Shown: in pieces, positions 54,662-63,330 of the stretch | Position numbering within the stretch: position 1 is the stretch's first letter | How the letters are laid out: each line of letters starts with the position of its first letter | DNA from: Deltaproteobacteria bacterium | Lineage (GTDB): Bacteria; SAR324; XYD2-FULL-50-16 | Length of the DNA stretch: 64,000 nt | Reading direction: 5' to 3' | NCBI GenBank assembly: GCA_018657625.1 | Contig: JABHWU010000013.1 | Span: 1 to 64,000 of the forward strand | Program-made: the position numbers and the translations under genes | The notes under the pieces: model-generated | What the model was told of the DNA's origin: nothing | The model's database searches: none | What the model saw: the letters and a program-made list of their open reading frames with translations, nothing else

Positions 54662-55030
54662 TGATTAAAAAAGCTTTCACTGAACCAAACTCTGAAAAAA
54701 GGCGCTTCAGATTTTATCTCAGAAATCCGAAAATAAATCCTTATAGGTTTAATTTGCCCTGAAAATGAAATCTCTCGGAGTATATTACTTGTAAAAAGGG
54801 AGTTTTCGGGATATTTAGGGTATATGCAGGGATAAATTCCCCCTATGGATATAATAATTATAGCAAATGTCATTCTTATTCATAACAATAACCCGGCTCT
54901 AAGTAAGATGCTCGTTAAGAGATCTTTCAGGCTCAGAATGACAGATGGAAAAAACCAGCTCAAAGCCGGACAATCATCATATCGCTGGTTTTATTGAATG
55001 TCTAAGACTATTAATCAACTGGAATTGTGA
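54662..55030. other. Intergenic region with family B repeat
   Basis: No gene is supported. The family B copy at 54868-54943 is the only recognised element. It separates the ribD remnant from coaX. Confidence 0.55.
54868..54943. repeat. Family B palindrome, copy 4
   Basis: TGTCATTCT (54868-54876) and AGAATGACA (54935-54943) are exact inverses, with AGAGATCTTTC inside, as in the other family B copies. Confidence 0.75.
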
Positions 55031-55807
55031 ATGATATTTGTTATTGACATTGGAAACACCGATATAAAATTAGGAATTTATCAGGAAAATCTGTTACTTT
55101 ACAAATGGCGGATTAGTACAGATATGCAAAAAAATGGTATTGCATATTTAAAACAGTTTGAGGCTATTTTTGCTTCGGAAAACATAAACCCTGTCTTTTT
55201 CAACCAAGTGATTGTATCCAGTGTTGTTCCACAACTATTGCCAGTTATCGACTATGTGATCAAAAAATTGACAAATATTGATTGTCTTATTGTTGACCAT
55301 AATAGTTTTTCGAAAATGCCAATCAATGTTGATCATCCTGAACAGGTAGGTACCGATCGATTGATAAATGCTTTTTCAGGCTATAACCTTTATCAGTCAG
55401 GTTTAATCGTTATTGATTGTGGAACCGCAACTACTTTTGATGTCATTGATGATCAGGGAATATTCCAAGGAGGGGTCATCACAACCGGACTACTGCTATT
55501 TCAACAGGCACTTACAACAAGAACCAGCAAATTACCGGGGATCAAATTAGAGCCTCCAAAAAATGTAATTGGTAAAAATACACTACAAAGCATGCAGTCT
55601 GGCATTATATTTGGATATGCAGGAATGGTGGACTCTATCATTGATCGAATCCATCAAGAATTAGAATCACCTGTAAAGGTAATAGCAACAGGGGGTTTGG
55701 CAAGATTGATACACCCCGTTTCGGAAAGAATTGAAAAAGTAATTGATGACTTAACGCTTAGAGGGTTGTATCTTATTTCCCAAAACATAGGAAAAAAAGA
55801 CCATTAG
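55031..55807 (+). CDS. coaX: Type III pantothenate kinase CoaX
   Basis: CoaX phosphorylates pantothenate, the first step of CoA synthesis. The 258-residue protein opens MIFVIDIGNTDIKLGIYQ with the conserved phosphate-binding Asp. It has DHPEQVGTDRLINAFSGYN, LIVIDCGTATTFDVIDDQGIFQGGVITTG and VIATGGLARLIHP. All are typical of type III kinases, which need a monovalent cation and are not inhibited by CoA in known cases. It leads a short run with a SPOR-like protein. Confidence 0.94.
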   Translation: MIFVIDIGNTDIKLGIYQENLLLYKWRISTDMQKNGIAYLKQFEAIFASENINPVFFNQVIVSSVVPQLLPVIDYVIKKLTNIDCLIVDHNSFSKMPINVDHPEQVGTDRLINAFSGYNLYQSGLIVIDCGTATTFDVIDDQGIFQGGVITTGLLLFQQALTTRTSKLPGIKLEPPKNVIGKNTLQSMQSGIIFGYAGMVDSIIDRIHQELESPVKVIATGGLARLIHPVSERIEKVIDDLTLRGLYLISQNIGKKDH

Positions 55808-55850
55808 TCGGTCCCCCCAAAACAAATAAACAGTTATTGACAGGAAAATC

Positions 55851-56894
55851 ATGGCAGAAGAAGAAAATTTAGATCTTGATGATGATATGGACTTGGGGGA
55901 CGATTCCGATGATATGGATTCAGGAGATGATTTTGCCGGTGAATTAGATGACATGATGGGTGATGATGAACTCGGTGGTGATTCGGATGATGGAGATGGA
56001 GAGTTAGATTCCTTCTTTGAAGATCTGTCATCTATCGAAGAAATGGATGATGGAGATGATGAGGCTCCGGAACCTGCTCCAGAACCTGTGGCGGCTGCAA
56101 AACCAGCTGAACCGATTCAACCTGTAACACCAATGTCCAAAACCGGAAAAAAAGGCGGTAAACTTAAGTGGATTTTAGTTGTTTTATTACTGCTGGGATC
56201 CGGCGGATTTGGTTATTATTGGTTTCAAATGAGGGAAGTACCACCACCAATTGTTGAAGACATGGAAGCCCCGATGATTCAACCAATGCTCCAGGAAGAA
56301 CCCGTCATAAGACCAAAAATTGAACCGATCATTCGTGTGGAGCCAAAACAACCGGTTGCACAACAGCCAACGATGGCAGTCGAAACCCAAAAGCCAGTTT
56401 CTACTTCATCTGGAATAAGGTACTATGTACAAGTTGCTACCTGTTCTTTTGAAAAATGCAAAGAAGATTATATGTCAAAACTCCGTCAACTCGGCGAGCC
56501 CGTATTTTTGAAAAAAAATGCTGAAAAATATGATTTTATTGAACTGATTTCCAGTGATGTATACTCTTATCGGAAAGCAAAAGATTTTGTGGATCAGATT
56601 AATCGAACTAATAAAGGGGCCGGCAAAGCATCTATTGTATATCAGTCCAATGGACATCGGATAACAATGGGAACTTTCACCGTTTTGGAAAGAGCCAAGA
56701 GTGTCAAGTTTTACCTGAAAAAACATATTAACTCGAAAGAACTATCCTTTAATCTAGAACATGTTCGTAAGGATTATCAAACCATTAAGGTTTGTGCAGG
56801 ACCATATAATTCCAGAAAAACGGTAAAAAAAGTTTTGACTGATTTTAACCAAATGAATGCCTTCCCCGGCGCATTTGTAATCGCTTTAAAATGA
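55851..56894 (+). CDS. Membrane protein with acidic N-terminus and SPOR-like C-terminus
   Basis: The first ~85 residues are extremely Asp-rich (LDLDDDMDLGDDSDDMDSGDD and more). A Pro/Ala/Glu linker and one membrane helix follow (LKWILVVLLLLGSGGFGYYWF, about 104-124). The periplasmic C-terminus has two SPOR-like halves: YYVQVATCSFEKCKEDYMSKL ... and YQTIKVCAGPYNSRKTVKKVLTDFN. SPOR domains bind denuded peptidoglycan at the septum, so a cell division or envelope role is inferred. A cysteine pair (CSFEKC) is unusual. An ACAGGAAAA site precedes the ATG. Confidence 0.68.
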   Translation: MAEEENLDLDDDMDLGDDSDDMDSGDDFAGELDDMMGDDELGGDSDDGDGELDSFFEDLSSIEEMDDGDDEAPEPAPEPVAAAKPAEPIQPVTPMSKTGKKGGKLKWILVVLLLLGSGGFGYYWFQMREVPPPIVEDMEAPMIQPMLQEEPVIRPKIEPIIRVEPKQPVAQQPTMAVETQKPVSTSSGIRYYVQVATCSFEKCKEDYMSKLRQLGEPVFLKKNAEKYDFIELISSDVYSYRKAKDFVDQINRTNKGAGKASIVYQSNGHRITMGTFTVLERAKSVKFYLKKHINSKELSFNLEHVRKDYQTIKVCAGPYNSRKTVKKVLTDFNQMNAFPGAFVIALK

Positions 56895-56994
56895 TTCACA
56901 CCAAATTACAAAATTCAAAAAAGAAAGACCGTTAATCATCTTTTTTGAATTTTGCTTAATCCTTACGTGTTTTATTTCAACGGGTATATTATTT

Positions 56995-58077
56995 ATGAAC
57001 CTTTCCCGTTTTCTGCAACTGATTTTCATTAGCTTTTTAATATTTTCAAGCAGTGGTCCCGCTTCTTGTCGGACAAATATAACCATCACTCTCTTTCCCT
57101 CAGAAACCATTTTTTTACATAAAATTAAAAATACTATATTAATATTGCAGGCACTAAATGATGAAAATCGTAACAACCTTCAGGAAGCAAACGCAAAATG
57201 GCAAAAAATTACAAACCATGGCCAGAAAAAAGAAGAACATCTATTTATCAACCAACTACTGATTGAGCAACGATTACCGAACCATGCTTATCCAAAAACC
57301 GAGCATTCGGTTTTAGCCATTTCAGGCTATTTATCCTGGAACAGAGAGCTGATAGAGGCATTAAAAGCCTTGCAAATTGAAAATAAAACCAATGATATTT
57401 TATTGGAAGAAATCCGATTAAATTTATTTTTGGGAAACTATCAACAGGTGGAAAAGAATTTGGTCCAATTTTCTCCAAAAACGAAAGAAGAAAAATTAAT
57501 CCATCAAATATTAGAATATTGGTATTTAATGTTGACAGGCGATATTGAAAGCGCTGTACAGATTTCACAATCCATAGAAACTGAATATTTATATTCTCCC
57601 CAGTTTAATTTTCAGTCTGATAGCTTTAATTATAAAACCGAAGTTAAAATAGAACTTTATCAAAAAGCCTTAACCCGGTTTCCTTCAAATGAAATTATAT
57701 TTGAAGCCTTAATTAAAAAACTGGTTCAGGCCGGGAAATATTGTGATATTCAATATTTATTAAATTTACAGGCCAGTATATATCATTTGAAAACAGAACC
57801 CAAATATTTAAAAAACACGATGGATAAATGTTTAAACCAAAACAGTGTTGAAGTTAAAGAAGATTATACATTTTTAAGTTGGCAGGCGGCCCAGGCTTTG
57901 AAAAAAGCACAATATAGTAATTTAAAACAGTATGCTGAAGCATTGATCCAATTCTATCCTGAATATTTGGATGGGCAATTGTTTTTGGTAGAGTATTATC
58001 AAAAAACAGGACAGGTTGAACAAAAACGGAAATTACTAAAAACGATAAAACTGCCAAACCTAAATCATTTGAATTAA
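56995..58077 (+). CDS. Exported TPR-like protein
   Basis: This 360-residue protein has a hydrophobic N-terminus (FLQLIFISFLIFSSSGPASC) that may be a signal peptide. The remainder is mainly helical with TPR-like spacing: LLEEIRLNLFLGNYQQVEKNLVQF, QKALTRFPSNEIIFEALIKKLVQAGKY and EALIQFYPEYLDGQLFLVEYYQKTGQVEQK. I do not recognise a specific family. It follows the SPOR-like gene by 100 bp. Its stop overlaps that of the next (opposite) gene in TTAA. Confidence 0.55.
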   Translation: MNLSRFLQLIFISFLIFSSSGPASCRTNITITLFPSETIFLHKIKNTILILQALNDENRNNLQEANAKWQKITNHGQKKEEHLFINQLLIEQRLPNHAYPKTEHSVLAISGYLSWNRELIEALKALQIENKTNDILLEEIRLNLFLGNYQQVEKNLVQFSPKTKEEKLIHQILEYWYLMLTGDIESAVQISQSIETEYLYSPQFNFQSDSFNYKTEVKIELYQKALTRFPSNEIIFEALIKKLVQAGKYCDIQYLLNLQASIYHLKTEPKYLKNTMDKCLNQNSVEVKEDYTFLSWQAAQALKKAQYSNLKQYAEALIQFYPEYLDGQLFLVEYYQKTGQVEQKRKLLKTIKLPNLNHLN

Positions 58078-58979
58078 AACGTCAGTGGTAATACTATTAT
58101 AAACCCTTGCAGGTTTTTACCAGAAGAAACAACATCCAGTTTTCCGCCAATTTCCCTAATAGCATTTCTGACCTGTAACACACTCGTGCCGGAATTAATT
58201 AAATTAACATCATTTTTTTTCAGAAATGAAGACCATGTATCTTCCCACTGAATTTTCAAAGGTTGAGAATTTTCGATCTTTATTTTTAAATCCGATAATT
58301 CAATTCCATATTTGTCCTCTGATTTCTCACAGGAGATCAGAATTGTAATATTGGATGAGGTTTGACTGTTTCTAACTTCATCAACTAACCCATTTAAAGC
58401 CTTATTAATGGTAGTCAGGTATAGTGCGCTTTTTTCCGGTACATTTTTATCAATTAAAAGGCGAAGCAGATGCTGTTCAGCCTGATCCTGCATTTTGATC
58501 GAGGAAACCTTCTCCCGAAAAAATTCCCTGATGTCAACTGGTTCCTGGTTAATCATTTCCTGATTCCCCGCATCCAAACAAAATTCTTCAACAGAATTAA
58601 AGGAGTCCAAAACAAATGAAGCTGTTTTCATACACTCTTTTAAGGTATCCCGGGTATCCTCATCATCAATTTCCGTGATAATTTCAGAAAGATTATCAAC
58701 GACATCCGATACCGGTGATTTTAAATTATGCATGACATTCGCAATGGCATTATAGTTATCATTGTTAACATCGAGTTCTTCTTTCTGATAGGATATCAGA
58801 TCATTAGATAATTCACCCTGAAAAGATAATTGTTCCAACAATAGTTTGTTTTCTTCCTGCTCATCCTCAATCAGATTCATGCGTGATTTAAGTTCTTCCA
58901 GTTCATTGCTTAAATCTTTTAAAATCTGATCTGATTCTGTATAGATCGTTGGTCTTTTTATTTTATCCTGGGTAACCAA
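58074..58979 (-). CDS. Degenerate histidine-kinase-like protein
   Basis: This 301-residue soluble protein has an N-terminal coiled coil (about 15-55) and an H-box-like segment NVMHNLKSPVSDVVDNLSE, with His84. The C-terminal region resembles a histidine kinase ATPase fold, ending VRNAIREIGGKLDVVSSGKNLQGFIIVLPL. The N-box asparagines and the DxGxG motif are not recognisable (INKALNGLVDEVRNSQ stands at the N-box place). ATP binding is doubtful, so it may be a pseudokinase or phosphotransfer partner. It lies 28 bp after a membrane protein gene. Confidence 0.6.
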   Translation of the reverse strand: MVTQDKIKRPTIYTESDQILKDLSNELEELKSRMNLIEDEQEENKLLLEQLSFQGELSNDLISYQKEELDVNNDNYNAIANVMHNLKSPVSDVVDNLSEIITEIDDEDTRDTLKECMKTASFVLDSFNSVEEFCLDAGNQEMINQEPVDIREFFREKVSSIKMQDQAEQHLLRLLIDKNVPEKSALYLTTINKALNGLVDEVRNSQTSSNITILISCEKSEDKYGIELSDLKIKIENSQPLKIQWEDTWSSFLKKNDVNLINSGTSVLQVRNAIREIGGKLDVVSSGKNLQGFIIVLPLTF

Positions 58980-59007
58980 TTGGTCTCCAATATTTGAAAT
59001 TGAAAAA

Positions 59008-59970
59008 TTAATCCTCAGTTTCCTCTACTTCTGTGGTATCCGGAGTTTGAATTGAAAAATAAGATTTAATGGAATCCGGATTAAAGCGCATCATTAAAGA
59101 AAGAAACAAGATACACAAGAAAATGGACTTAATCGGTCGAACTAAACAATGAATTAAAATCCTACCAATCGCAAAATTGGGTTCCTGTAATATTTTAAAT
59201 ACAATGTTAATCATTTCCAATTGGGTTTCAATCATTTTTTCACCCATGGCAGGTTGCTGGGTGTCAAAAGATTTAATTAATGCCGTCACTTCTGGATGAT
59301 TCATTAAATACCAGTTCATGAAAATAAAAACAGGTATTGAGATCAGTATTGTTATCTTAAAAATGGCAATTAATACAGGAAACAAAGATGTTTTAAGCAA
59401 TTGAATACTGGAAAGCAGATTACGTTTAACATCAATTAATTTTGTTTCATTACCAAGAATCAAAAAGAAACCGCTAAAGATTAGTTTTATGTATGGTATG
59501 AACCCTACCACTAGAATCGCGATGCTAATAGGTATAAAAATAATTAGAAAAGGAATTCCTCCTGCAGCTTGTGTTCCGATAGCTAAAACCGATATGGCCA
59601 GTTTCATAAAAATCATAATACCAATGACAATCAGTGCGAAAAACTGGACAACCGAAATAATAACAGATGACGCAAAAAAACGTTGAAAGAAAATTTGCAG
59701 GGTTGCAATTGGAAATATTTTTTTGTGAATAAAAATCGTTGGTAAGGTTAAAAAAATAATAACATCCAAAAAGCATCCATGAAGTGTTTCAACAAAAACA
59801 ACAAATTGGGGATCATCAGTAAATGGTTCCAATAGTAAAAAAGGAAGATAAGCCAGTGCAGACAAGCTGATTACACTTAAGAAATGGCTACGATATAACA
59901 GAAATGTTTTCTTAAAAATCGTTTTAAATTTTATTGGAAGGCCTAAATCATCCAGGCGTAATGCGTTCAT
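59008..59970 (-). CDS. Integral membrane protein of unknown function
   Basis: This 320-residue protein has about six hydrophobic helices (HFLSVISLSALAYLPFLLL; VIISVVQFFALIVIGIMIFM; IPFLIIFIPISIAILVVGFIPYI; LFPVLIAIFKITILISIPVFIF; SIFLCILFLSLMMRF). Its charged C-terminal tail reads TPDTTEVEETED. The helix LIDVKRNLLSSIQLLKTSL before helix 4 resembles that of DUF975/glycerophosphoryl-type membrane families, but this is weak. It is probably cotranscribed with the kinase-like gene. Confidence 0.6.
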   Translation of the reverse strand: MNALRLDDLGLPIKFKTIFKKTFLLYRSHFLSVISLSALAYLPFLLLEPFTDDPQFVVFVETLHGCFLDVIIFLTLPTIFIHKKIFPIATLQIFFQRFFASSVIISVVQFFALIVIGIMIFMKLAISVLAIGTQAAGGIPFLIIFIPISIAILVVGFIPYIKLIFSGFFLILGNETKLIDVKRNLLSSIQLLKTSLFPVLIAIFKITILISIPVFIFMNWYLMNHPEVTALIKSFDTQQPAMGEKMIETQLEMINIVFKILQEPNFAIGRILIHCLVRPIKSIFLCILFLSLMMRFNPDSIKSYFSIQTPDTTEVEETED

Positions 59971-60335
59971 ATGGAAAACTCCTTATTCCACAGTCAGATT
60001 ATCGTCATTAGTAAACAGATATTTGAACTGATTTTTTCTTACTAAAAAGTACAGCTTTAAAAATAAATATTATATGTTTTGTAATCCAAAATGACTATTA
60101 TTACAATGTTTCATCGTTATCATTAACCCTTTGCTCAGTCAAACAGGATTCTTAGTTAACACGACTTATTGTAATAACCAACTACTGATTCTTCAACAAT
60201 TTATTGAACCATTTCAATGTTAAAATTCAAATAAAAACATATTAATAGAGTGACATAAAAAGCGCCATTTTATACCTTGACATCACCTTATAATATCTAT
60301 CACTTGCTTTTAATTGATTTTATCAGTTTACAAAT
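59971..60335. other. AT-rich divergent intergenic region
   Basis: It separates the membrane protein gene (leftward) from engB (rightward). I see no gene, repeat or clear structure. Confidence 0.5.
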
Positions 60336-60932
60336 ATGATTATTAAATCCGCTGAATATGTAAAAAGTCTACCAGATATAAAGCAATTAGACATAGCCCC
60401 TTTACCGGGAATTGCCTTCGTTGGACGCTCAAATGTTGGTAAATCCAGCTTGATTAATCATTTATTGAATCGTAAAAATCTGGTAAAAACCAGTTCAACA
60501 CCGGGTAAAACACAATTGATTAATTTTTTTATTATCAATAGTGAGTTTTATTTCATTGATTTACCTGGTTATGGATTCGCAAATGTTCCTGTAAAAGTCA
60601 AACAAAGTTGGATGGATATGATTCAGAACTTCCTGTTCTCATACTCCAACTTAAAAACTATTATACAGCTGGTTGATATCAGACATAAACCGAGTAATGA
60701 CGATATTACTTTTCAAAAAATGTTGCGAGCCGGTAACTTAGACTATTTAGTAGTTGCCAATAAGGTAGACAAAGTTAAAAAAAATCAAATCCCAAAAACC
60801 CTAAAAACAATTCAGCAGACTTTATCTATAGCTCAAAAACCAATGCTCCATTCCTCACTCAAAAAAGTCGGTAAAACTGAAATATGGAGTATTTTAAATA
60901 AAAAGCTTACCACTAAAACAAGTGATCATTAA
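60336..60932 (+). CDS. engB: Ribosome biogenesis GTPase EngB (YsxC/YihA)
   Basis: This 198-residue GTPase is needed for maturation of the large ribosomal subunit. It has G1 GIAFVGRSNVGKSSLI, G2 TSSTPGKTQ, G3 FIDLPGYGFA, and G4 VVANKVDKVKKNQ. Size and motifs are standard. Its stop overlaps that of the PBP gene in TTAA. Confidence 0.95.
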   Translation: MIIKSAEYVKSLPDIKQLDIAPLPGIAFVGRSNVGKSSLINHLLNRKNLVKTSSTPGKTQLINFFIINSEFYFIDLPGYGFANVPVKVKQSWMDMIQNFLFSYSNLKTIIQLVDIRHKPSNDDITFQKMLRAGNLDYLVVANKVDKVKKNQIPKTLKTIQQTLSIAQKPMLHSSLKKVGKTEIWSILNKKLTTKTSDH

Positions 60933-63208
60933 GGTTGAATATTGTTTTCTGACGCTTCTAATTCATTTATTGTAGAAGTAGGGATGCTCTCAAATTCCTT
61001 GATTAAACTTTCAATATCCGGTTTGTGAACATCACAGTATTCGTCCGGTAACTCACCCTGGTTAAATTTCAGTTTCTTCACTTGAGCAGCCGGGCAATAA
61101 GGTGTTGCTAGTTTATGCGAGACACCGCATATATTTGCTTCGTAATCGGATTCAAAATGGATATCACAATATTCACTCGGACCTGTATCTCTTTTTAAAG
61201 CATACCAACTTTTTGCAGGGCACCAGGGTCTTGCCAACTTTCCTGAATGATCACAAATCAGAAATTCATCATACTCAATATTCATTGGAAAGTTCTTTTG
61301 AATATCAGCCTTTTTTCGTTTACTCATCAGACTTTTCCACAACCTGGCTGGTGTTCCCCCACCTACTTCCCCATCCATGGTTGTATTGTCATCATTTCCA
61401 ATCCAAAAACCGGTTACCAGATCAGGTGTATAACCAATGTACCAGGCATCCCGAAAATCATCACTAGTTCCGGTTTTACCTGCGGAGGGTGTTCCGATAT
61501 CAGCAGCGCGTCCCGTTCCTGATTCAACCACTTTCGTCAACATATGATTGAGCTGATATGCCAATGACTCACTCAAAACTCTGGTTTCAGTTGATTGGGT
61601 AAATGATTCAAGAATTTTTCCTTTTTTATCCGTCACCTTTAATACAAAAACAGGCGCTACACGAATACCTTTATTTGGAAAAGTTGTATATGCATCCACC
61701 AATTGCAATAGCGTCGTTTCCAGGCAACCTAACGCCAAACACAGTCCTCTATTTGTTGGAACATCAATACCAAAACGACTGGCAACATTTGCCAAATTGG
61801 AAATTCCTGTTTCATTTAATATTTTAACACTGACAACATTATTAGATACTTTTAAAGCATGACTAACTGTAATCGTCCCAATATGTTCATTATTAAAATT
61901 GCTGGGTTCGTAAAATTGATTTAATTCAATTGGAATATCTGCTGAAGTTTCATCATTTTCATTAACGGTAACAACCGATACGTCAGAATCAAAAGAATTC
62001 GGATATCGGGTTGGCTCATCAATAAATACATCTATTGGACTCATCCCTTTAGAAAGCGCGGCAGCATATACGATGGGTTTAAAACTGGATCCAGGCGGTC
62101 TTTTTGCTTGTGTGGCCCGGTTAAATTCACTCTTGTAAAAATCGACACCCCCAACCAATGCTTTAACAAAACCTGTGGCCGGTTCTATACTGACACCAGC
62201 TACTTCTGCATAACTTTGTTCCTGTTGCATTCGGATTGATATTTCTTTTTCCATAGAATCCTGAAGTCCACGATCCAAAGTTGTATATATTCTTAAGCCG
62301 CCACCATAGACAATTTCATGTTCATATCGTTTTTTTAATTCCAGTAATATATGATTCACAAAAAAGGGGGCTGATTGTAAATTGGATTCTTTATTTCGTC
62401 GAATGTACAGTGATTCATTAACGGCCTGTTGATATTGTATTGAGGAAATCCACCCAAGCTGCCGCATTCTCTTTAAAACTAGAACTTGTCTTTTCCGGGC
62501 CTTTTTCAGGTTCACAAATGGTGAATAGCCTTCAGGTTTTTTAATCAAGCCCGCTACAAAGGCACTTTCAGCTAAGGTTAAATGCCTGGCAGGTTTGTGA
62601 AAATAGTTTAAGGAGACATTTTCCACACCGAAATTCCGATGCCCCATGTAAACTTTATTCAAATATAGTTCAATAATTTGAATTTTGGAATATTCTGTTT
62701 CTAAGGCCAGTGCCATAAATATTTCGGTAATTTTCCGGTTAAAAGTCCTCTCCGGGGAAAGTAATGTCATTTTTACCAACTGCTGGGTAATCGTACTGGC
62801 GCCATGGAGGTTTTTATTAAAGGTAATAATCCGGATTAAAGCATTTCCCATTCGCATGATATCGATACCGATATGCTGAAAATATCGGGAGTCTTCGATG
62901 GCCACCACCGCCATCTGGAGGTTTTTATTAATTTGATCGATTTTAACGTATCTGCGATCTTCTGTTCCCCGAATCACATGAAATGGTTGCTGGTCGATAT
63001 CATAAAATATCGTATTATCGTCTTGTATTAATTGTAGCTGTTTGAAACGCTCAATCGTGTGATTTCTGAAAATAACAAACCAAATGGCGAACAACAGGAA
63101 AAATAAAAAAAGTGGGATTGTAATTTTGTATATCAGAGGAGTATTTTGTATTCTTTTTTTCGCTTTTGAATGCATGGTAAAATAACAGGAGACATCAACA
63201 AAGTTCAT
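60929..63208 (-). CDS. Class A penicillin-binding protein (PBP1A type) with Cys-rich C-terminus
   Basis: This 759-residue protein has one N-terminal membrane helix (ITIPLFLFFLLFAIWFVIF). The GT51 transglycosylase domain carries the catalytic Glu in AIEDSRYFQHIGID, then GASTITQQLVKM. The transpeptidase domain has the active Ser at about 371 (PPGSSFKPIVYA), an SxN box (SNNVVS) and KTGTSDDFRDAW. The C-terminus has two similar Cys repeats at about 652-684 and 694-728, with CxxSxKLAxPxCPA and EYCDxH. It builds and cross-links peptidoglycan. The start may be 63208 or 63175. Confidence 0.93.
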   Translation of the reverse strand: MNFVDVSCYFTMHSKAKKRIQNTPLIYKITIPLFLFFLLFAIWFVIFRNHTIERFKQLQLIQDDNTIFYDIDQQPFHVIRGTEDRRYVKIDQINKNLQMAVVAIEDSRYFQHIGIDIMRMGNALIRIITFNKNLHGASTITQQLVKMTLLSPERTFNRKITEIFMALALETEYSKIQIIELYLNKVYMGHRNFGVENVSLNYFHKPARHLTLAESAFVAGLIKKPEGYSPFVNLKKARKRQVLVLKRMRQLGWISSIQYQQAVNESLYIRRNKESNLQSAPFFVNHILLELKKRYEHEIVYGGGLRIYTTLDRGLQDSMEKEISIRMQQEQSYAEVAGVSIEPATGFVKALVGGVDFYKSEFNRATQAKRPPGSSFKPIVYAAALSKGMSPIDVFIDEPTRYPNSFDSDVSVVTVNENDETSADIPIELNQFYEPSNFNNEHIGTITVSHALKVSNNVVSVKILNETGISNLANVASRFGIDVPTNRGLCLALGCLETTLLQLVDAYTTFPNKGIRVAPVFVLKVTDKKGKILESFTQSTETRVLSESLAYQLNHMLTKVVESGTGRAADIGTPSAGKTGTSDDFRDAWYIGYTPDLVTGFWIGNDDNTTMDGEVGGGTPARLWKSLMSKRKKADIQKNFPMNIEYDEFLICDHSGKLARPWCPAKSWYALKRDTGPSEYCDIHFESDYEANICGVSHKLATPYCPAAQVKKLKFNQGELPDEYCDVHKPDIESLIKEFESIPTSTINELEASENNIQP

Positions 63209-63300
63209 TTATAACCGCTTTTATTGAAGTACCCTAATTTATATAATGCAGTTCGTAAAGTTTACCTTGAGTTTATCGTAATTAATAATAGTGAGGATAT

Positions 63301-63330
63301 AAAAAGGGGGACATAGTCCCCCGCTTTTTT
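63301..63330 (-). terminator. Rho-independent terminator of the 2-oxoacid:ferredoxin oxidoreductase gene
   Basis: Read on the minus strand, an A-run is followed by GC, then GGGGGAC, loop TAT and GTCCCCC, then TTTTT. The stem is 7 bp and perfect, right after the stop at 63329. The symmetric A/T tracts would let it work in both directions. Confidence 0.87.
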
